DNA from: JAXLQL01 sp046331625
GTDB taxonomy: Bacteria > Acidobacteriota > Terriglobia > Bryobacterales > Bryobacteraceae
Assembly (NCBI GenBank): GCA_046331625.1
Contig: JAXLQL010000005.1
Coordinates: forward strand, 124,001-188,000
DNA length: 64,000 nt
Direction: 5' to 3'
Position numbers and translations under genes: made by a program. This document shows, in pieces, positions 26,924 to 35,217 of the stretch. The notes under the pieces are model-generated. The model was given only the letters and a program-made list of their open reading frames with translations. It searched no databases and had not been told where the DNA came from. Numbering within the stretch: position 1 is the first letter of the stretch; every line of letters begins with the position of its first letter.

Positions 26924-27877
26924 TCAGAAGTACACGATATCGTCTTCGTCATTGGGTACCGGCTCGGGATACTCGGGCTTCACGAGCCCGCCCCTCGCGC
27001 GGTCAAACAACTTGACGTGCGGATCGGCGAGGAACTGCATCTGGAGAAAACCCCAATCGCTGAACTGACGCAGGAAAGGCTGCGCACCGCATCCGTCGGC
27101 CTGGCATGCGTCCTTCATCCTCGACTCCTTGGGACATGTGCCGAAGTCGCAGAGCCGGCCCCGATAGCGCATCGTCCCGGGCTCGATGAGGTACACGTCG
27201 AAGTGGCTGGGCGTCACACCGAACTCGCCGGGGAACTCCGAACCCAGGTTCATCAGCGTCTGTGCCAACGCGCGCCGCAATTCTCCCAGCACGGTCAGAT
27301 CGCTCACCCAAAGTCCAAGATCGATGTCGTTGCATTCGTGCAAGACCTTGCCCCAATGCCGCTGGCTCTTGTGGCGTGGCTCCTCTTCCCGTAGCGGCAC
27401 GGCCACGGTCCCAAACACGCTAATCGCTTGTACGGCCGGATGCTGGCTCCACTCTTCAGCCACAGCTTCGGCAGCGCGCCGGAAGTGAGCTTGCTTGCGA
27501 AGGTTCACAGCATCTGGCGACGGCGGGGTTCGCCTCTCGTCGTCATGCCACGCAGGCTGCGAGAGCAGGTCGGCGGGTGGGACCCAGGGCTCGGGTTCGT
27601 CCGCCGGCGGCGGCTGGTTCGCGATTGGGGTCTGTGGCTGCCACGCGGGCACTGCCGTCACTCGCTCACGGTACTTCGCTGGAAACTTCTTTGCGTACAG
27701 CTCATGAATCCACTCTTTCACCGGCAACTTCCATCTGTCCTTTGGGTTCGGGATATTCTTGATCGCGCTCCGCGGCGTCATGCCCAGTTCCCTCGCCATG
27801 CGAATGTCGTCTTCGTTCAGGCGGCATCGTTTCTTCGCTTCCACCCAATCCACGTTCACCTTCGATTTCGAACCCAT
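26924..27877 (-). CDS. Nucleotidyltransferase-like protein fused to a small helical domain
   Basis: About 317 residues from ATG 27877. Residues 1-65 (VDWVEAKKRCRLNEDDIRMA ... SAIKNIPNPKDRWKLPVKEW) match a small stand-alone conserved protein I recall from other bacteria. A Pro-rich linker follows. The C-terminal half has a nucleotidyltransferase signature, FGT...NDIDLGLWV (G-[ST] then D-x-D), with about 20 extra residues between the two parts. Cys pairs CDFGTC and CQADGC may bind zinc. Function unknown; an MNT-like or tRNA-modifying enzyme is possible. Divergent from 27921. Confidence 0.65.
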   Translation of the reverse strand: MGSKSKVNVDWVEAKKRCRLNEDDIRMARELGMTPRSAIKNIPNPKDRWKLPVKEWIHELYAKKFPAKYRERVTAVPAWQPQTPIANQPPPADEPEPWVPPADLLSQPAWHDDERRTPPSPDAVNLRKQAHFRRAAEAVAEEWSQHPAVQAISVFGTVAVPLREEEPRHKSQRHWGKVLHECNDIDLGLWVSDLTVLGELRRALAQTLMNLGSEFPGEFGVTPSHFDVYLIEPGTMRYRGRLCDFGTCPKESRMKDACQADGCGAQPFLRQFSDWGFLQMQFLADPHVKLFDRARGGLVKPEYPEPVPNDEDDIVYF

Positions 27878-27920
27878 CGGAGCTATTTTGCCATTCGGCG
27901 GGTTACGATGGAGAGACCGC

Positions 27921-28703
27921 ATGGCCGCGCCTCCTCCGGTACCACCTCGCCTGGATGAACTGGGCGACCGGCACTTTTCGTTCTACCCTCCGATCGTGTC
28001 GATCGATCACAACGAGTGGACCATCGGCGAAAGCAACTGGTCGGAAATTCTGGTCCACAACGTGAAGACCGGGCTCGAAGTCTGGATCCCGCGGGCCTAC
28101 GTCGGCGAGATCTCGAAGATCGAAGAGCCAGTGATGATCGTCGGCCTCAAGCGCGAGCTCGAGTACAAGGGCGGCTCGGTGTGGCCGTTCACGCGGAAGG
28201 TACTCTCTATGCCATCCGGTCCGCAGATGCCTCCGCCGGTGCCCGAAACCGAAATCGCCAAGCCGTCCACGTTCTCCAATATTCGCCTGGACTCCGGCAC
28301 GGAATCCGGTATTGGCAAGATGATTGGCATCGCACTGTTGGTAGGAGTGCTGCTGACATTCGTCGGCGTGATGGTTTCGCGCCAGCGCAGCACCGGCGGA
28401 ACCATCGAGTACCGCGGGATCTTGCAGGCCGAGCTCGGGTTCACCGCGCAGAGCGACTACCACGACGTGGTCCGCAAGCTGGGCAAGCCCGACGAGGAAC
28501 GCTGGAAGCCCCAAGGCGGCGAGCGCGAGTACCAGGCACTTGTCTACAAGAAGCAGGACCTGGTCATCGTGCTGATGGGCGCCGATCGCAAGACCATGAA
28601 CTACATCGGCGCCAAAGATGGCAAGTGGCGCACGATCCATGCGGTGGAGTACACGGGCGGCGGCAATGCCCAGGCTATTCTCCGCGCGCTGCAGCCGTTC
28701 TGA
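27921..28703 (+). CDS. Hypothetical single-pass membrane protein
   Basis: 260 residues from ATG 27921. The N-terminal cytoplasmic beta domain (HFSFYPPIVSIDHNEWTIG ... RAYVGEISKIEEPVMIVGLK) is followed by one transmembrane helix (about 131-152) and a C-terminal domain (YHDVVRKLGKPDEERW ... LVIVLMGADRKTMNYIG). It ends GGGNAQAILRALQPF. The DNA for these last ~30 codons is repeated in decayed form four more times downstream. No family recognised. Confidence 0.7.
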   Translation: MAAPPPVPPRLDELGDRHFSFYPPIVSIDHNEWTIGESNWSEILVHNVKTGLEVWIPRAYVGEISKIEEPVMIVGLKRELEYKGGSVWPFTRKVLSMPSGPQMPPPVPETEIAKPSTFSNIRLDSGTESGIGKMIGIALLVGVLLTFVGVMVSRQRSTGGTIEYRGILQAELGFTAQSDYHDVVRKLGKPDEERWKPQGGEREYQALVYKKQDLVIVLMGADRKTMNYIGAKDGKWRTIHAVEYTGGGNAQAILRALQPF

Positions 28704-29224
28704 TGAGGGAAGCCCGGATGGCGGGCGCGCGGCACTGACTGCCAAGCACGGCCCCAAAGACGGCAGGGGCCCGCGCTCCAAGCTGTCGAGTGCCAGGGCG
28801 GCGCTATCGCCCAAGCCTTCCTGCGAGCCTTACAGCTGTTCCGATGCGGGAGGCAACAATGCGGCGCCACACCGCAAGGGCGCACGATCCATGCTGTGGA
28901 GCTCGCGCCGCGGCGGCAATGCCCAGGCTGTTCTGCGAGCCTTACATCTGTTCCGATGCGGGAGGCAACAATGCGGTTCACGTGGCGTTGACCGCCAGGC
29001 CATGACTGGTACACCGCAAGAGCGCACGATCCATGCTGTGGAGCGCACGCGCGGCGGCAATGCCCAGGCTATTGTGCGAGCCCGACAGCCGGTCTGATGC
29101 GTGACGCCGCAACGCGGCGTGCGGCGCTGGCTACGAAGCCATGACTTGGTGACGCCAGGGACGCAAGAGGCGCACCGGCGGCGGCAATGCCCAAGCCATC
29201 CTGCGCGCGCTGCTGCCGTTCTGA
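28612..29224 (+). repeat. Decayed tandem array of the upstream gene's 3' end
   Basis: The end of the membrane-protein gene (GCGCACGATCCATG ... CGGCGGCAATGCCCAGGC ... CCGTTCTGATG, from 28628) recurs at about 28768, 28880, 29022 and 29170, with steps near 140, 112, 142 and 148 bp. Each copy keeps the GGCAATGCCCAGGC core and the CAG.C..TTC.GATG end, joined by diverged spacers (GGGAGGCAACAATGCGGC type). The copy ending at 29097 still reads TIHAVERTRGGNAQAI..., in the gene's original frame and with its stop. The whole 569-bp interval to cstA carries no other feature. Confidence 0.8.
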
Positions 29225-29272
29225 TCCGCCGTTCTCGTCGCGCATCGCGCGTGGTACAAATTACAAGACAGC

Positions 29273-31339
29273 ATGAACAAGACAGTGGGTCACCTACTCT
29301 GGGGGGCGGTGTCGATCCTGGGCGCCTACGCCCTAGGCGGCATTGCGATGAACCGCGGCGAGTCCATCAACAGCATGTGGCTGGTGATCGCCTCGGTGTG
29401 CGTCTATGTGATCGGCTTTCGCTTCTACGCCAAGTTCATCGCTGCCAAAGTGATGGCGCTCAACAACGAGCGTGCCACGCCGGCCGAGCGGCTCCGCGAT
29501 GGCCATGACTTCGAGCCCACCAACAAATGGATCGTCTTCGGCCACCACTTCGCGGCCATCGCCGGCCCCGGACCGCTGGTGGGCCCCACGCTCGCCGCGC
29601 AGTTCGGCTACCTTCCCGGTACGCTGTGGATCATCCTCGGGTGCGTGCTCGGCGGCGCGGTACAAGACTTCGTGATTTTGTTTTGCTCCATGCGGCGCGA
29701 TGGCAAGTCGCTCGGCCAGATGGCTCGCGAGGAGATCGGCCGCGTCGGCGGAATCACGGCGTTGCTCACCGTGCTGTTGATCATGATCATCCTCTTGGCG
29801 GTGGTAGCGCTGGTTGTAGTGAACGCGCTGAAGGGCAGCCCCTGGGGAGCCTTCACCATCGCCGCCACCATGCCCATCGCCGTCTTCATGGGACTCTACC
29901 TGCGCTACCTCCGCCCCGGCAAAGTGCTCGAATGTTCGGTGCTCGGATTCCTACTCGTGCTCGGGAGCATCTTCGGCGGACAGTGGGTTTCGCAGTCGCC
30001 TTCGTGGGCGCCGTGGTTCACTCTTTCCGGGATCGCGCTGGCCGGATGCGTGATCGTCTACGGCTTCTTCGCGAGCGCCCTGCCGGTGTGGCTGCTGCTC
30101 GCCCCGCGCGACTACCTGAGCACCTTCGTCAAGCTCGGTGTGGTGCTGATGCTCGGCGTCGGGATTCTGTTCGTGCGGCCGGAACTGCAGATGCCCGCCT
30201 TCACTCGCTTCGTCGACGGCACCGGACCCATCTTCGCCGGCAAGATCTTCCCCTTCTGCTTCATCACCATCGCCTGCGGGGCGATTTCTGGTTTCCACTC
30301 GCTGATCTCGAGCGGAACCACTCCCAAGATGATCGCCAAGGAATGGCACGCCTGGCCGGTGGGCTACGGATCGATGGCGCTCGAGAGCTTCGTCGCCATC
30401 ATGGCGATGATCGCCGCTTGCGTGCTGCAGCCGGGCGTCTACTTCGCCGTCAACGCTCCGGCTGGAATCGTCGGAGTCGCGCCGGAAAAAGCGGTGGAGA
30501 CGATCTCATCCTGGGGATTCCCGGTGGCCACGGCAACCATGGCGGACCTTGCGAAATCGGTGGGCGAAGAGTCGCTCTTCAACCGGACCGGCGGCGCGCC
30601 TTCGCTCGCGCTCGGCATGGCGCACATCTTCGCGCAGAGCGGTGGGGGTCAGGCGCTGCTCGGATTCTGGTATCACTTCGCCATCATGTTCGAGGCGCTG
30701 TTCATCCTGACGATCATCGATGCGGGAACGCGCGTGGGCCGGTTCATGCTGCAGGATCTGCTGGGTCACGTATACGCGCCGCTGGGTCGCACAGGATGGA
30801 TGCCCGGGGTCATCGGCGCCAGCGCGGCGATCGTGCTCGCGTGGGGTTATTTCCTGATCCAAGGTGTGCTCGATCCACTGGGCGGAATCAACTCGCTGTG
30901 GCCGCTGTTCGGGATCGCGAATCAGTTGCTGGCGTCGATCGCTCTATGCGTGGCGACGACGATTCTGGTCAAGATGCATCGCGCCAAGTACATGTGGATC
31001 ACCTGCGTCCCGCTGACTTGGCTCGTGGTCGTTTGCTATTCGGCTGCGATCGAGAAGATCTTCTCTGATCTGCCGCGCGTCGGATTCCTGGCCTTGGCGA
31101 ATCAACTCGAAGCCGCAATCGCCGCGGGCAACATTCCGGCTGCGCAACTGGCCGCCACGCAACAGCAGATCTTCAACAACAAGCTCGACGCGTTTGTGTG
31201 CGGGCTGTTCCTCGTGCTGGTGACGACGATCCTCGCCGACTCGATCCGCCTCTGGTACCGGATCCTCACCGGATCGCAAGAGGCGAAGGTCGCGGAAGCT
31301 CCGTTCGTCGCGTCGCAACTGCGGCCGGAGGAAGTATGA
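29273..31339 (+). CDS. cstA: Carbon starvation protein A (peptide/pyruvate permease)
   Basis: 688-residue polytopic inner-membrane transporter of the CstA family, which takes up peptides or pyruvate under carbon limitation. Diagnostic stretches: the GHHFAAIAGPGPLVGPTLAA motif near residues 90-110, GAVQDFVILFCSMRRDGKSL, ISGFHSLISSGTTPKMI and FEALFILTIIDAGTRVGR. The start ATG is 48 bp past the tandem array. Its stop overlaps the start of a YbdD-like gene (ATGA), the standard cstA arrangement. Confidence 0.95.
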   Translation: MNKTVGHLLWGAVSILGAYALGGIAMNRGESINSMWLVIASVCVYVIGFRFYAKFIAAKVMALNNERATPAERLRDGHDFEPTNKWIVFGHHFAAIAGPGPLVGPTLAAQFGYLPGTLWIILGCVLGGAVQDFVILFCSMRRDGKSLGQMAREEIGRVGGITALLTVLLIMIILLAVVALVVVNALKGSPWGAFTIAATMPIAVFMGLYLRYLRPGKVLECSVLGFLLVLGSIFGGQWVSQSPSWAPWFTLSGIALAGCVIVYGFFASALPVWLLLAPRDYLSTFVKLGVVLMLGVGILFVRPELQMPAFTRFVDGTGPIFAGKIFPFCFITIACGAISGFHSLISSGTTPKMIAKEWHAWPVGYGSMALESFVAIMAMIAACVLQPGVYFAVNAPAGIVGVAPEKAVETISSWGFPVATATMADLAKSVGEESLFNRTGGAPSLALGMAHIFAQSGGGQALLGFWYHFAIMFEALFILTIIDAGTRVGRFMLQDLLGHVYAPLGRTGWMPGVIGASAAIVLAWGYFLIQGVLDPLGGINSLWPLFGIANQLLASIALCVATTILVKMHRAKYMWITCVPLTWLVVVCYSAAIEKIFSDLPRVGFLALANQLEAAIAAGNIPAAQLAATQQQIFNNKLDAFVCGLFLVLVTTILADSIRLWYRILTGSQEAKVAEAPFVASQLRPEEV

Positions 31340-31512
31340 AGCACCTTCGCGCGTTCGCTCGGATTGTCGCTGGCATTCTGCGGGAGCTCGCCGACGAGAG
31401 TGCCTACGCCCGGCACCTCGCCGCGCACGGAGCGGCGCATTCGCGCGAGGAGTGGCAGCGGTTCTGCGAGCACCGGTTGCGGGCGAAGTACCAGCGCGCC
31501 AAGTGTTGCTGA
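31336..31512 (+). CDS. ybdD: YbdD/YjiX family small protein
   Basis: 58 residues, Arg/His-rich: RAFARIVAGILREL then SAYARHLAAHGAAHSREEWQ and the C-terminal CEHRLRAKYQRAKCC. This matches the YbdD/YjiX (Sel_put, PF04328) family; the usual core is Y..Y..H....HP......E.F. It starts in a 4-bp ATGA overlap with cstA. In E. coli YjiX/YbdD partners are linked to CstA/BtsT transporter function. Confidence 0.88.
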   Translation: MKHLRAFARIVAGILRELADESAYARHLAAHGAAHSREEWQRFCEHRLRAKYQRAKCC

Positions 31513-31522
31513 GCATCGGTGG

Positions 31523-31560
31523 GGCGGACCTGTGGTCCGCCGAGGGGCCTCCGGCCCCTC
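31523..31560. repeat. Two adjacent GC-rich hairpins
   Basis: GGCGGACC-TGT-GGTCCGCC (31523-31541) is followed at once by GAGGGGCC-TCC-GGCCCCTC (31542-31560), two perfect 8-bp stems with 3-nt loops. They lie after cstA-ybdD and could act as a bidirectional stop or mRNA protector. No U tract follows. A different repeat family from the GGGACTTCAGTCCC type. Confidence 0.7.
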
Positions 31561-31671
31561 AACCTGCGCCCGGCCCTGCTTCAAGGTGGCGGGACTCTTG
31601 TCGCAAGGCAAGTAAGATCCGTTACTTGGGCGTCGATTGACATTCGATGAAACAGCGCGTAGGATTCAGGT

Positions 31672-31935
31672 GTGAGCGTGATCTCAGAAGGCTACCGACA
31701 CATTGTCCGTTCAAGTGGCGTACGAGGTGGAAATGCAGTCGTCGAGGGCACTCGGATTGGAGTGCACGATGTCATCGGTCTACTACAAAACGGTGAGACG
31801 ATCGATACGTTGACGGCGCAATGTTTTCCTGATCTCACGCGATCACAGGTGTACGAGTGCCTGGCGTACTACGAGGACCATCGGGAAGAGATTGACGTAT
31901 TGGTTGCCAGGCAGATGGTTCATCCGTCCGAGTGA
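31672..31935 (+). CDS. DUF433 antitoxin
   Basis: 87 residues from a GTG start: RGGNAVVEGTRIGVHDVIGL, then the helical part SQVYECLAYYEDHREEID. This is the DUF433/VapB45-like antitoxin fold, with a helix-turn-helix probably used for autoregulation. The stop codon overlaps the GTG of the DUF5615 toxin (GTGA). The partner is frameshifted here. Confidence 0.88.
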   Translation: MSVISEGYRHIVRSSGVRGGNAVVEGTRIGVHDVIGLLQNGETIDTLTAQCFPDLTRSQVYECLAYYEDHREEIDVLVARQMVHPSE

Positions 31936-32253
31936 CATTCCTTTTTGACCAAGACGTGCCGGACCACCTGGGCCATTTGCTCGAATCGCTGGGTCACAAG
32001 GTCACGCGGCTACGCCCACGTCCTTCCGACTGATACCGCCGACGAAGTGATCCTGCAGTTTGCGTATGAGAGCGATTGTTTTCTTGTCACCTGCAATCGG
32101 GACGATTTCATCCGCCTCGCTGCCGCCGTGCCTCATCACGGCGTCGTGATCGTAATCCGCCGCCAGACCAGGGCAGACGAACGTGCAGCTTTGCTTCGTC
32201 TGCTGGAGCGCGCGGGTGAAACCGGCCTACGCAACAACATCAACTTCTCGTAA
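31932..32253 (+). pseudogene. DUF5615 PIN-like toxin, frameshifted
   Basis: From GTG 31932 the product reads VTFLFDQDVPDHLGHLLESL...HKVTRLR (DUF5615 N-terminus with the first acidic residues FDQD), then runs to a stop at 32031 after the CCC run at 32015-32017. Removing one C restores RLRHVLPTDTADEVILQF, then CFLVTCNRDDFIRLA (second acidic motif) and the end at 32253. Without repair only a 3' frame from 31945 remains. Either a disabled toxin beside an intact antitoxin or a consensus error. Confidence 0.75.
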
Positions 32254-32260
32254 CCAGCCG

Positions 32261-34462
32261 TCAATAAAAACTCAGGTTGTACCCGAACCGCACCCCGCGC
32301 CCCATCTCCGGTGCAAACTCCCGGATGAACGATAGATGGTTGCGATAGATCCGGTCCCCAATGTTGAACACATTCACCGTGAAAACGTGTAGCGCATGCT
32401 GCCGCGCCACCGTGTAGCTCGCCGCCAGGTTCGGGACCACGTACCCCGCCGTCGGCCGCTCGTTCGTGAACACGCGCGTCTGGTGATTCGCGATCTGCAA
32501 CTCCGGCCGCACGCTCCATCCCTTGTGCCGCAGGTCGAGCCCCACGCGCCCGCGCACCGGCGGGATCCTCGGCAACGCACGCCCGCCGGCCACGAGTTGC
32601 GCGCTCACCTGATCGAAGCTCAAGTTCACCCACACGTTGTCGCTCATACCGACCGAAGCCTTCGCCTCCGACCCGACGAATCGCGACGCCGCCTGCGAGT
32701 ACAAGGCCTCCTGTAGCCCGTCTCGCACCTGCCCGGTCGGAGCCAGGTACACGAAATCGGCCATCCTATAGTAGAAGAAATTCACCTCGCCACGAAAGCG
32801 CTGGCTTTGCTGCCGCAGTGACACGTCCACTCCATTCGAGCGCTCCGCCCGCAGCGCATCACTACCCACTTCGAACGACACGTTCCCCACATGCGGACCG
32901 TTGTAGTAAAGCTCCTCGAGCGCCGGCGCCCGATAGGAGTGCGTGAAGTTGGTGACGAATGCGCCGCCCTTCCACAACGGCACGTTTACTCCGGCGCTGG
33001 CGCTCACGCCATTGAACGAGCGCGCCTTCAGCCGCTCCGGATCATAGGAGTTGTGCTCCATTCGCGCTCCGAACTGAAACCGGATCTTCTCGAAGTCCAG
33101 TTGCTCGAGACCGAACACCGCGATCGAGTTCTGCCCCACCGGCGGCGAGAGCGCCTCTTCTCCTTCGCTTTTGAAGTCGCGCCGCATGCCTTGGAACCCA
33201 AACGAGCCGCTGAGAGGTCCTTTGCGCTTTTGCTCGATCTCCCCCCGATACACGAACTGCTTGTTGAAGAACTGCGTACCCACCTCGTTGTCTTCCAGCT
33301 CTTTGTGATTCCAGTCCGTATAGCCGAGCTTCACCGTGAATTGCTCGAACCACGCACCCAACCCGCGCACCGATCCGGTGAACCGCGCCTGATTCCGCCG
33401 GAAGGCCAAGTCTGTCTCAGGACCCGCGCCCGCCGCTCCGCCGTTCTGGATCTGGTAGGCGAACGGAACCCCATAGCGGCCATCCTGCCGCGAGTAGCTC
33501 AATGCGAACGATCCGCGCTCGCTGAACCGGCCCACGCCGATTCTGCCGTTCGTCAAATACGAAGCCGAGTTCGGCACCTCGCCGAGCGCCGTATGGTAGT
33601 CACCCGACCGCATGCCGCTTCCGCCGCCGAACACGGTCCAGTTCCCTGCCCCGTATCGCAGAGCCGCGCCCGTTCCCGCCTGCCCGTTGTTCGAGCCCGC
33701 GGTGGCCGACACGCTGCCGCTCCAACCGGCGTGGGGCTTCTCGTGCAGCTCATGCTCCGGACTCACGGCGTTGATCACGCCCCCGATCGCGTTCGATCCA
33801 TATAGGAGGGTGGCCGGACCGCGCACCACCTCGAGGCGTTCCACCTGATTGGGATCGATCGGCTCGCCATGATCTCCGGATTGGGAAGACAGCGTTCCCG
33901 TCCGGACCCCATCTTCGAGCACCAGCACCCGGTCGCCATCGAAGCCGCGCACCACCGGCCGCGTGGTCCCCGGACCGAAGCTGCGCTTGCTAATGCCTGG
34001 CTGGTCATCCAGGAGGTCGCCCAGTGACGTGGAACCCGACTTCGCCGCCAAATCGATCTGGCTCTGCGACGTCGCCGAAACAAAAGTTTCGAGAGTGGTT
34101 TCGGCTCTTCCTGAAGCGCTGACCGTGATCTGCTCGCGCACTGCGGAAAGGTCTAACTCGAATTTCGCTTCAGCCGTGCCTCCGCCCGTCACTTCCACGC
34201 GCTGGCGGGAATCGCTCAGCCCGTGCATGTGGGCAAGAATGTCGTAGGAGCCGGGGGGAAGATCGCGGAACTCGAATTTTCCCAGTGGATCGGTCTTGGC
34301 CTTGCGCCCCAACCGGGGCACCAGTACGTCCGCGTCATGAAGTGGCTGTCCGGTTGAACGCAGCACCACAGCGCCGCTGACCACGCCCGTGGTCTGGGCC
34401 GACACAGCCATGGCGCCGGCCGAAAGGGCCAAAACCAGGGTCGTGAACCGAAACGCGCTCAT
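32261..34462 (-). CDS. TonB-dependent receptor with carboxypeptidase-like N-domain
   Basis: 733 residues from ATG 34462 (signal MSAFRFTTLVLALSAGAMAVSA). The order is: a CarboxypepD-regulatory-like domain (VVLRSTGQPLHDADVLVP, PPGSYDILAHMHG), a plug domain (GDLLDDQPGISKRSFG, VVRGFDGDRVLVLEDGVRTG, RLEVVRGPATLLYGSNAIGG), then a 22-strand barrel ending RFGYNLSFY with the C-terminal Phe/Tyr. The plug resembles ZnuD/metal-type receptors. No metal transporter is adjacent, so the substrate is open. It uses proton-motive force through TonB-ExbBD encoded elsewhere. Confidence 0.88.
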   Translation of the reverse strand: MSAFRFTTLVLALSAGAMAVSAQTTGVVSGAVVLRSTGQPLHDADVLVPRLGRKAKTDPLGKFEFRDLPPGSYDILAHMHGLSDSRQRVEVTGGGTAEAKFELDLSAVREQITVSASGRAETTLETFVSATSQSQIDLAAKSGSTSLGDLLDDQPGISKRSFGPGTTRPVVRGFDGDRVLVLEDGVRTGTLSSQSGDHGEPIDPNQVERLEVVRGPATLLYGSNAIGGVINAVSPEHELHEKPHAGWSGSVSATAGSNNGQAGTGAALRYGAGNWTVFGGGSGMRSGDYHTALGEVPNSASYLTNGRIGVGRFSERGSFALSYSRQDGRYGVPFAYQIQNGGAAGAGPETDLAFRRNQARFTGSVRGLGAWFEQFTVKLGYTDWNHKELEDNEVGTQFFNKQFVYRGEIEQKRKGPLSGSFGFQGMRRDFKSEGEEALSPPVGQNSIAVFGLEQLDFEKIRFQFGARMEHNSYDPERLKARSFNGVSASAGVNVPLWKGGAFVTNFTHSYRAPALEELYYNGPHVGNVSFEVGSDALRAERSNGVDVSLRQQSQRFRGEVNFFYYRMADFVYLAPTGQVRDGLQEALYSQAASRFVGSEAKASVGMSDNVWVNLSFDQVSAQLVAGGRALPRIPPVRGRVGLDLRHKGWSVRPELQIANHQTRVFTNERPTAGYVVPNLAASYTVARQHALHVFTVNVFNIGDRIYRNHLSFIREFAPEMGRGVRFGYNLSFY

Positions 34463-34616
34463 ATCCGTCAATAAGAGTATGCAGCCGCCCGAGCGCCGGG
34501 ACGATGATTTTCCGCTAGGCGGGGCACCGGCGTCGATGAGCGGGACAGCTAAGACCGCGGGCGGACACCGGCTTTGCCCTGCTGGTAGAATCGTGGAGTC
34601 CCACGCCGGCCAATTC

Positions 34617-35057
34617 ATGGATCGCCACTTCACCCTAGCCCAGGCGCGAGCCCTCCTTCCCGAGATTGTGGAGCATCTCCGCGTTGCCGTTCACCTCAAG
34701 CAGGAGCACGAGGGGCTCGAGGGCGAACTGCAATCGGTAACCCGGCGAATCGCTGTCATGGGCGGCATGGTGGTTAACCGCCAGCAGTTGCAATCGCAGC
34801 GAACCCGGCTCGACGCTTTGGTCTCCCGTCTTCGCGAAGTGATTGAAGAGATTCACGATACGGGCTGCCAAGTCAAAGATCTGGACATGGGGCTCATTGA
34901 CTTCCCAAGCTACTATCGGGGCCAGGAGGTGCTGCTCTGCTTCAAGCTCGGGGAAACCGACATTGCATTCTGGCATGGCCTCGAGGAGGGTTTTCGAGGG
35001 CGAAAGCCCATTGACCAGGACTTCTTGGACCACCACAAGGGAGACCGGCTTGACTAG
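34617..35057 (+). CDS. DUF2203 family protein
   Basis: 146 residues from ATG 34617: MDRHFTLAQARALLPEIVEH, a helical hairpin (VKQL-like segments 30-85), then GCQVKDLDMGLIDFPSYY and CFKLGETDIAFWHGLEEGF. This last block is diagnostic of DUF2203. Small soluble protein of unknown function. Divergent from the TonB receptor (155 bp apart) and 160 bp upstream of the sigma factor. Confidence 0.88.
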   Translation: MDRHFTLAQARALLPEIVEHLRVAVHLKQEHEGLEGELQSVTRRIAVMGGMVVNRQQLQSQRTRLDALVSRLREVIEEIHDTGCQVKDLDMGLIDFPSYYRGQEVLLCFKLGETDIAFWHGLEEGFRGRKPIDQDFLDHHKGDRLD

Positions 35058-35217
35058 CCTATACCCAAACTCGTATCCTGATGATTTACCTGTCTTGATG
35101 GCGATTTCTGCGATTCCGAGATTTCCCTTCCGAGTTCGGTCGGCCCCGGCGTATTAGCATGCCGGCAAGAGCCCGGGCAGGGTTCGCAACCGGCAGGGCA
35201 TCGCGTGCATCCTATCA

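Noticed and set aside
28618..29097. 159-residue plus-strand frame over the repeat array
   Set aside because: It crosses several repeat units in changing frames and has no coherent protein pattern apart from the copied C-terminal peptide.
29527..31068. 513-residue alternate frame within cstA
   Set aside because: Arg/His-rich shadow frame; the +29273 frame has all CstA motifs and transmembrane helices.
35058..35217. Possible tRNA-like GGGTTCGCAACC element before the sigma factor
   Set aside because: Only a T-loop-like match; no acceptor, D or anticodon arms can be formed.
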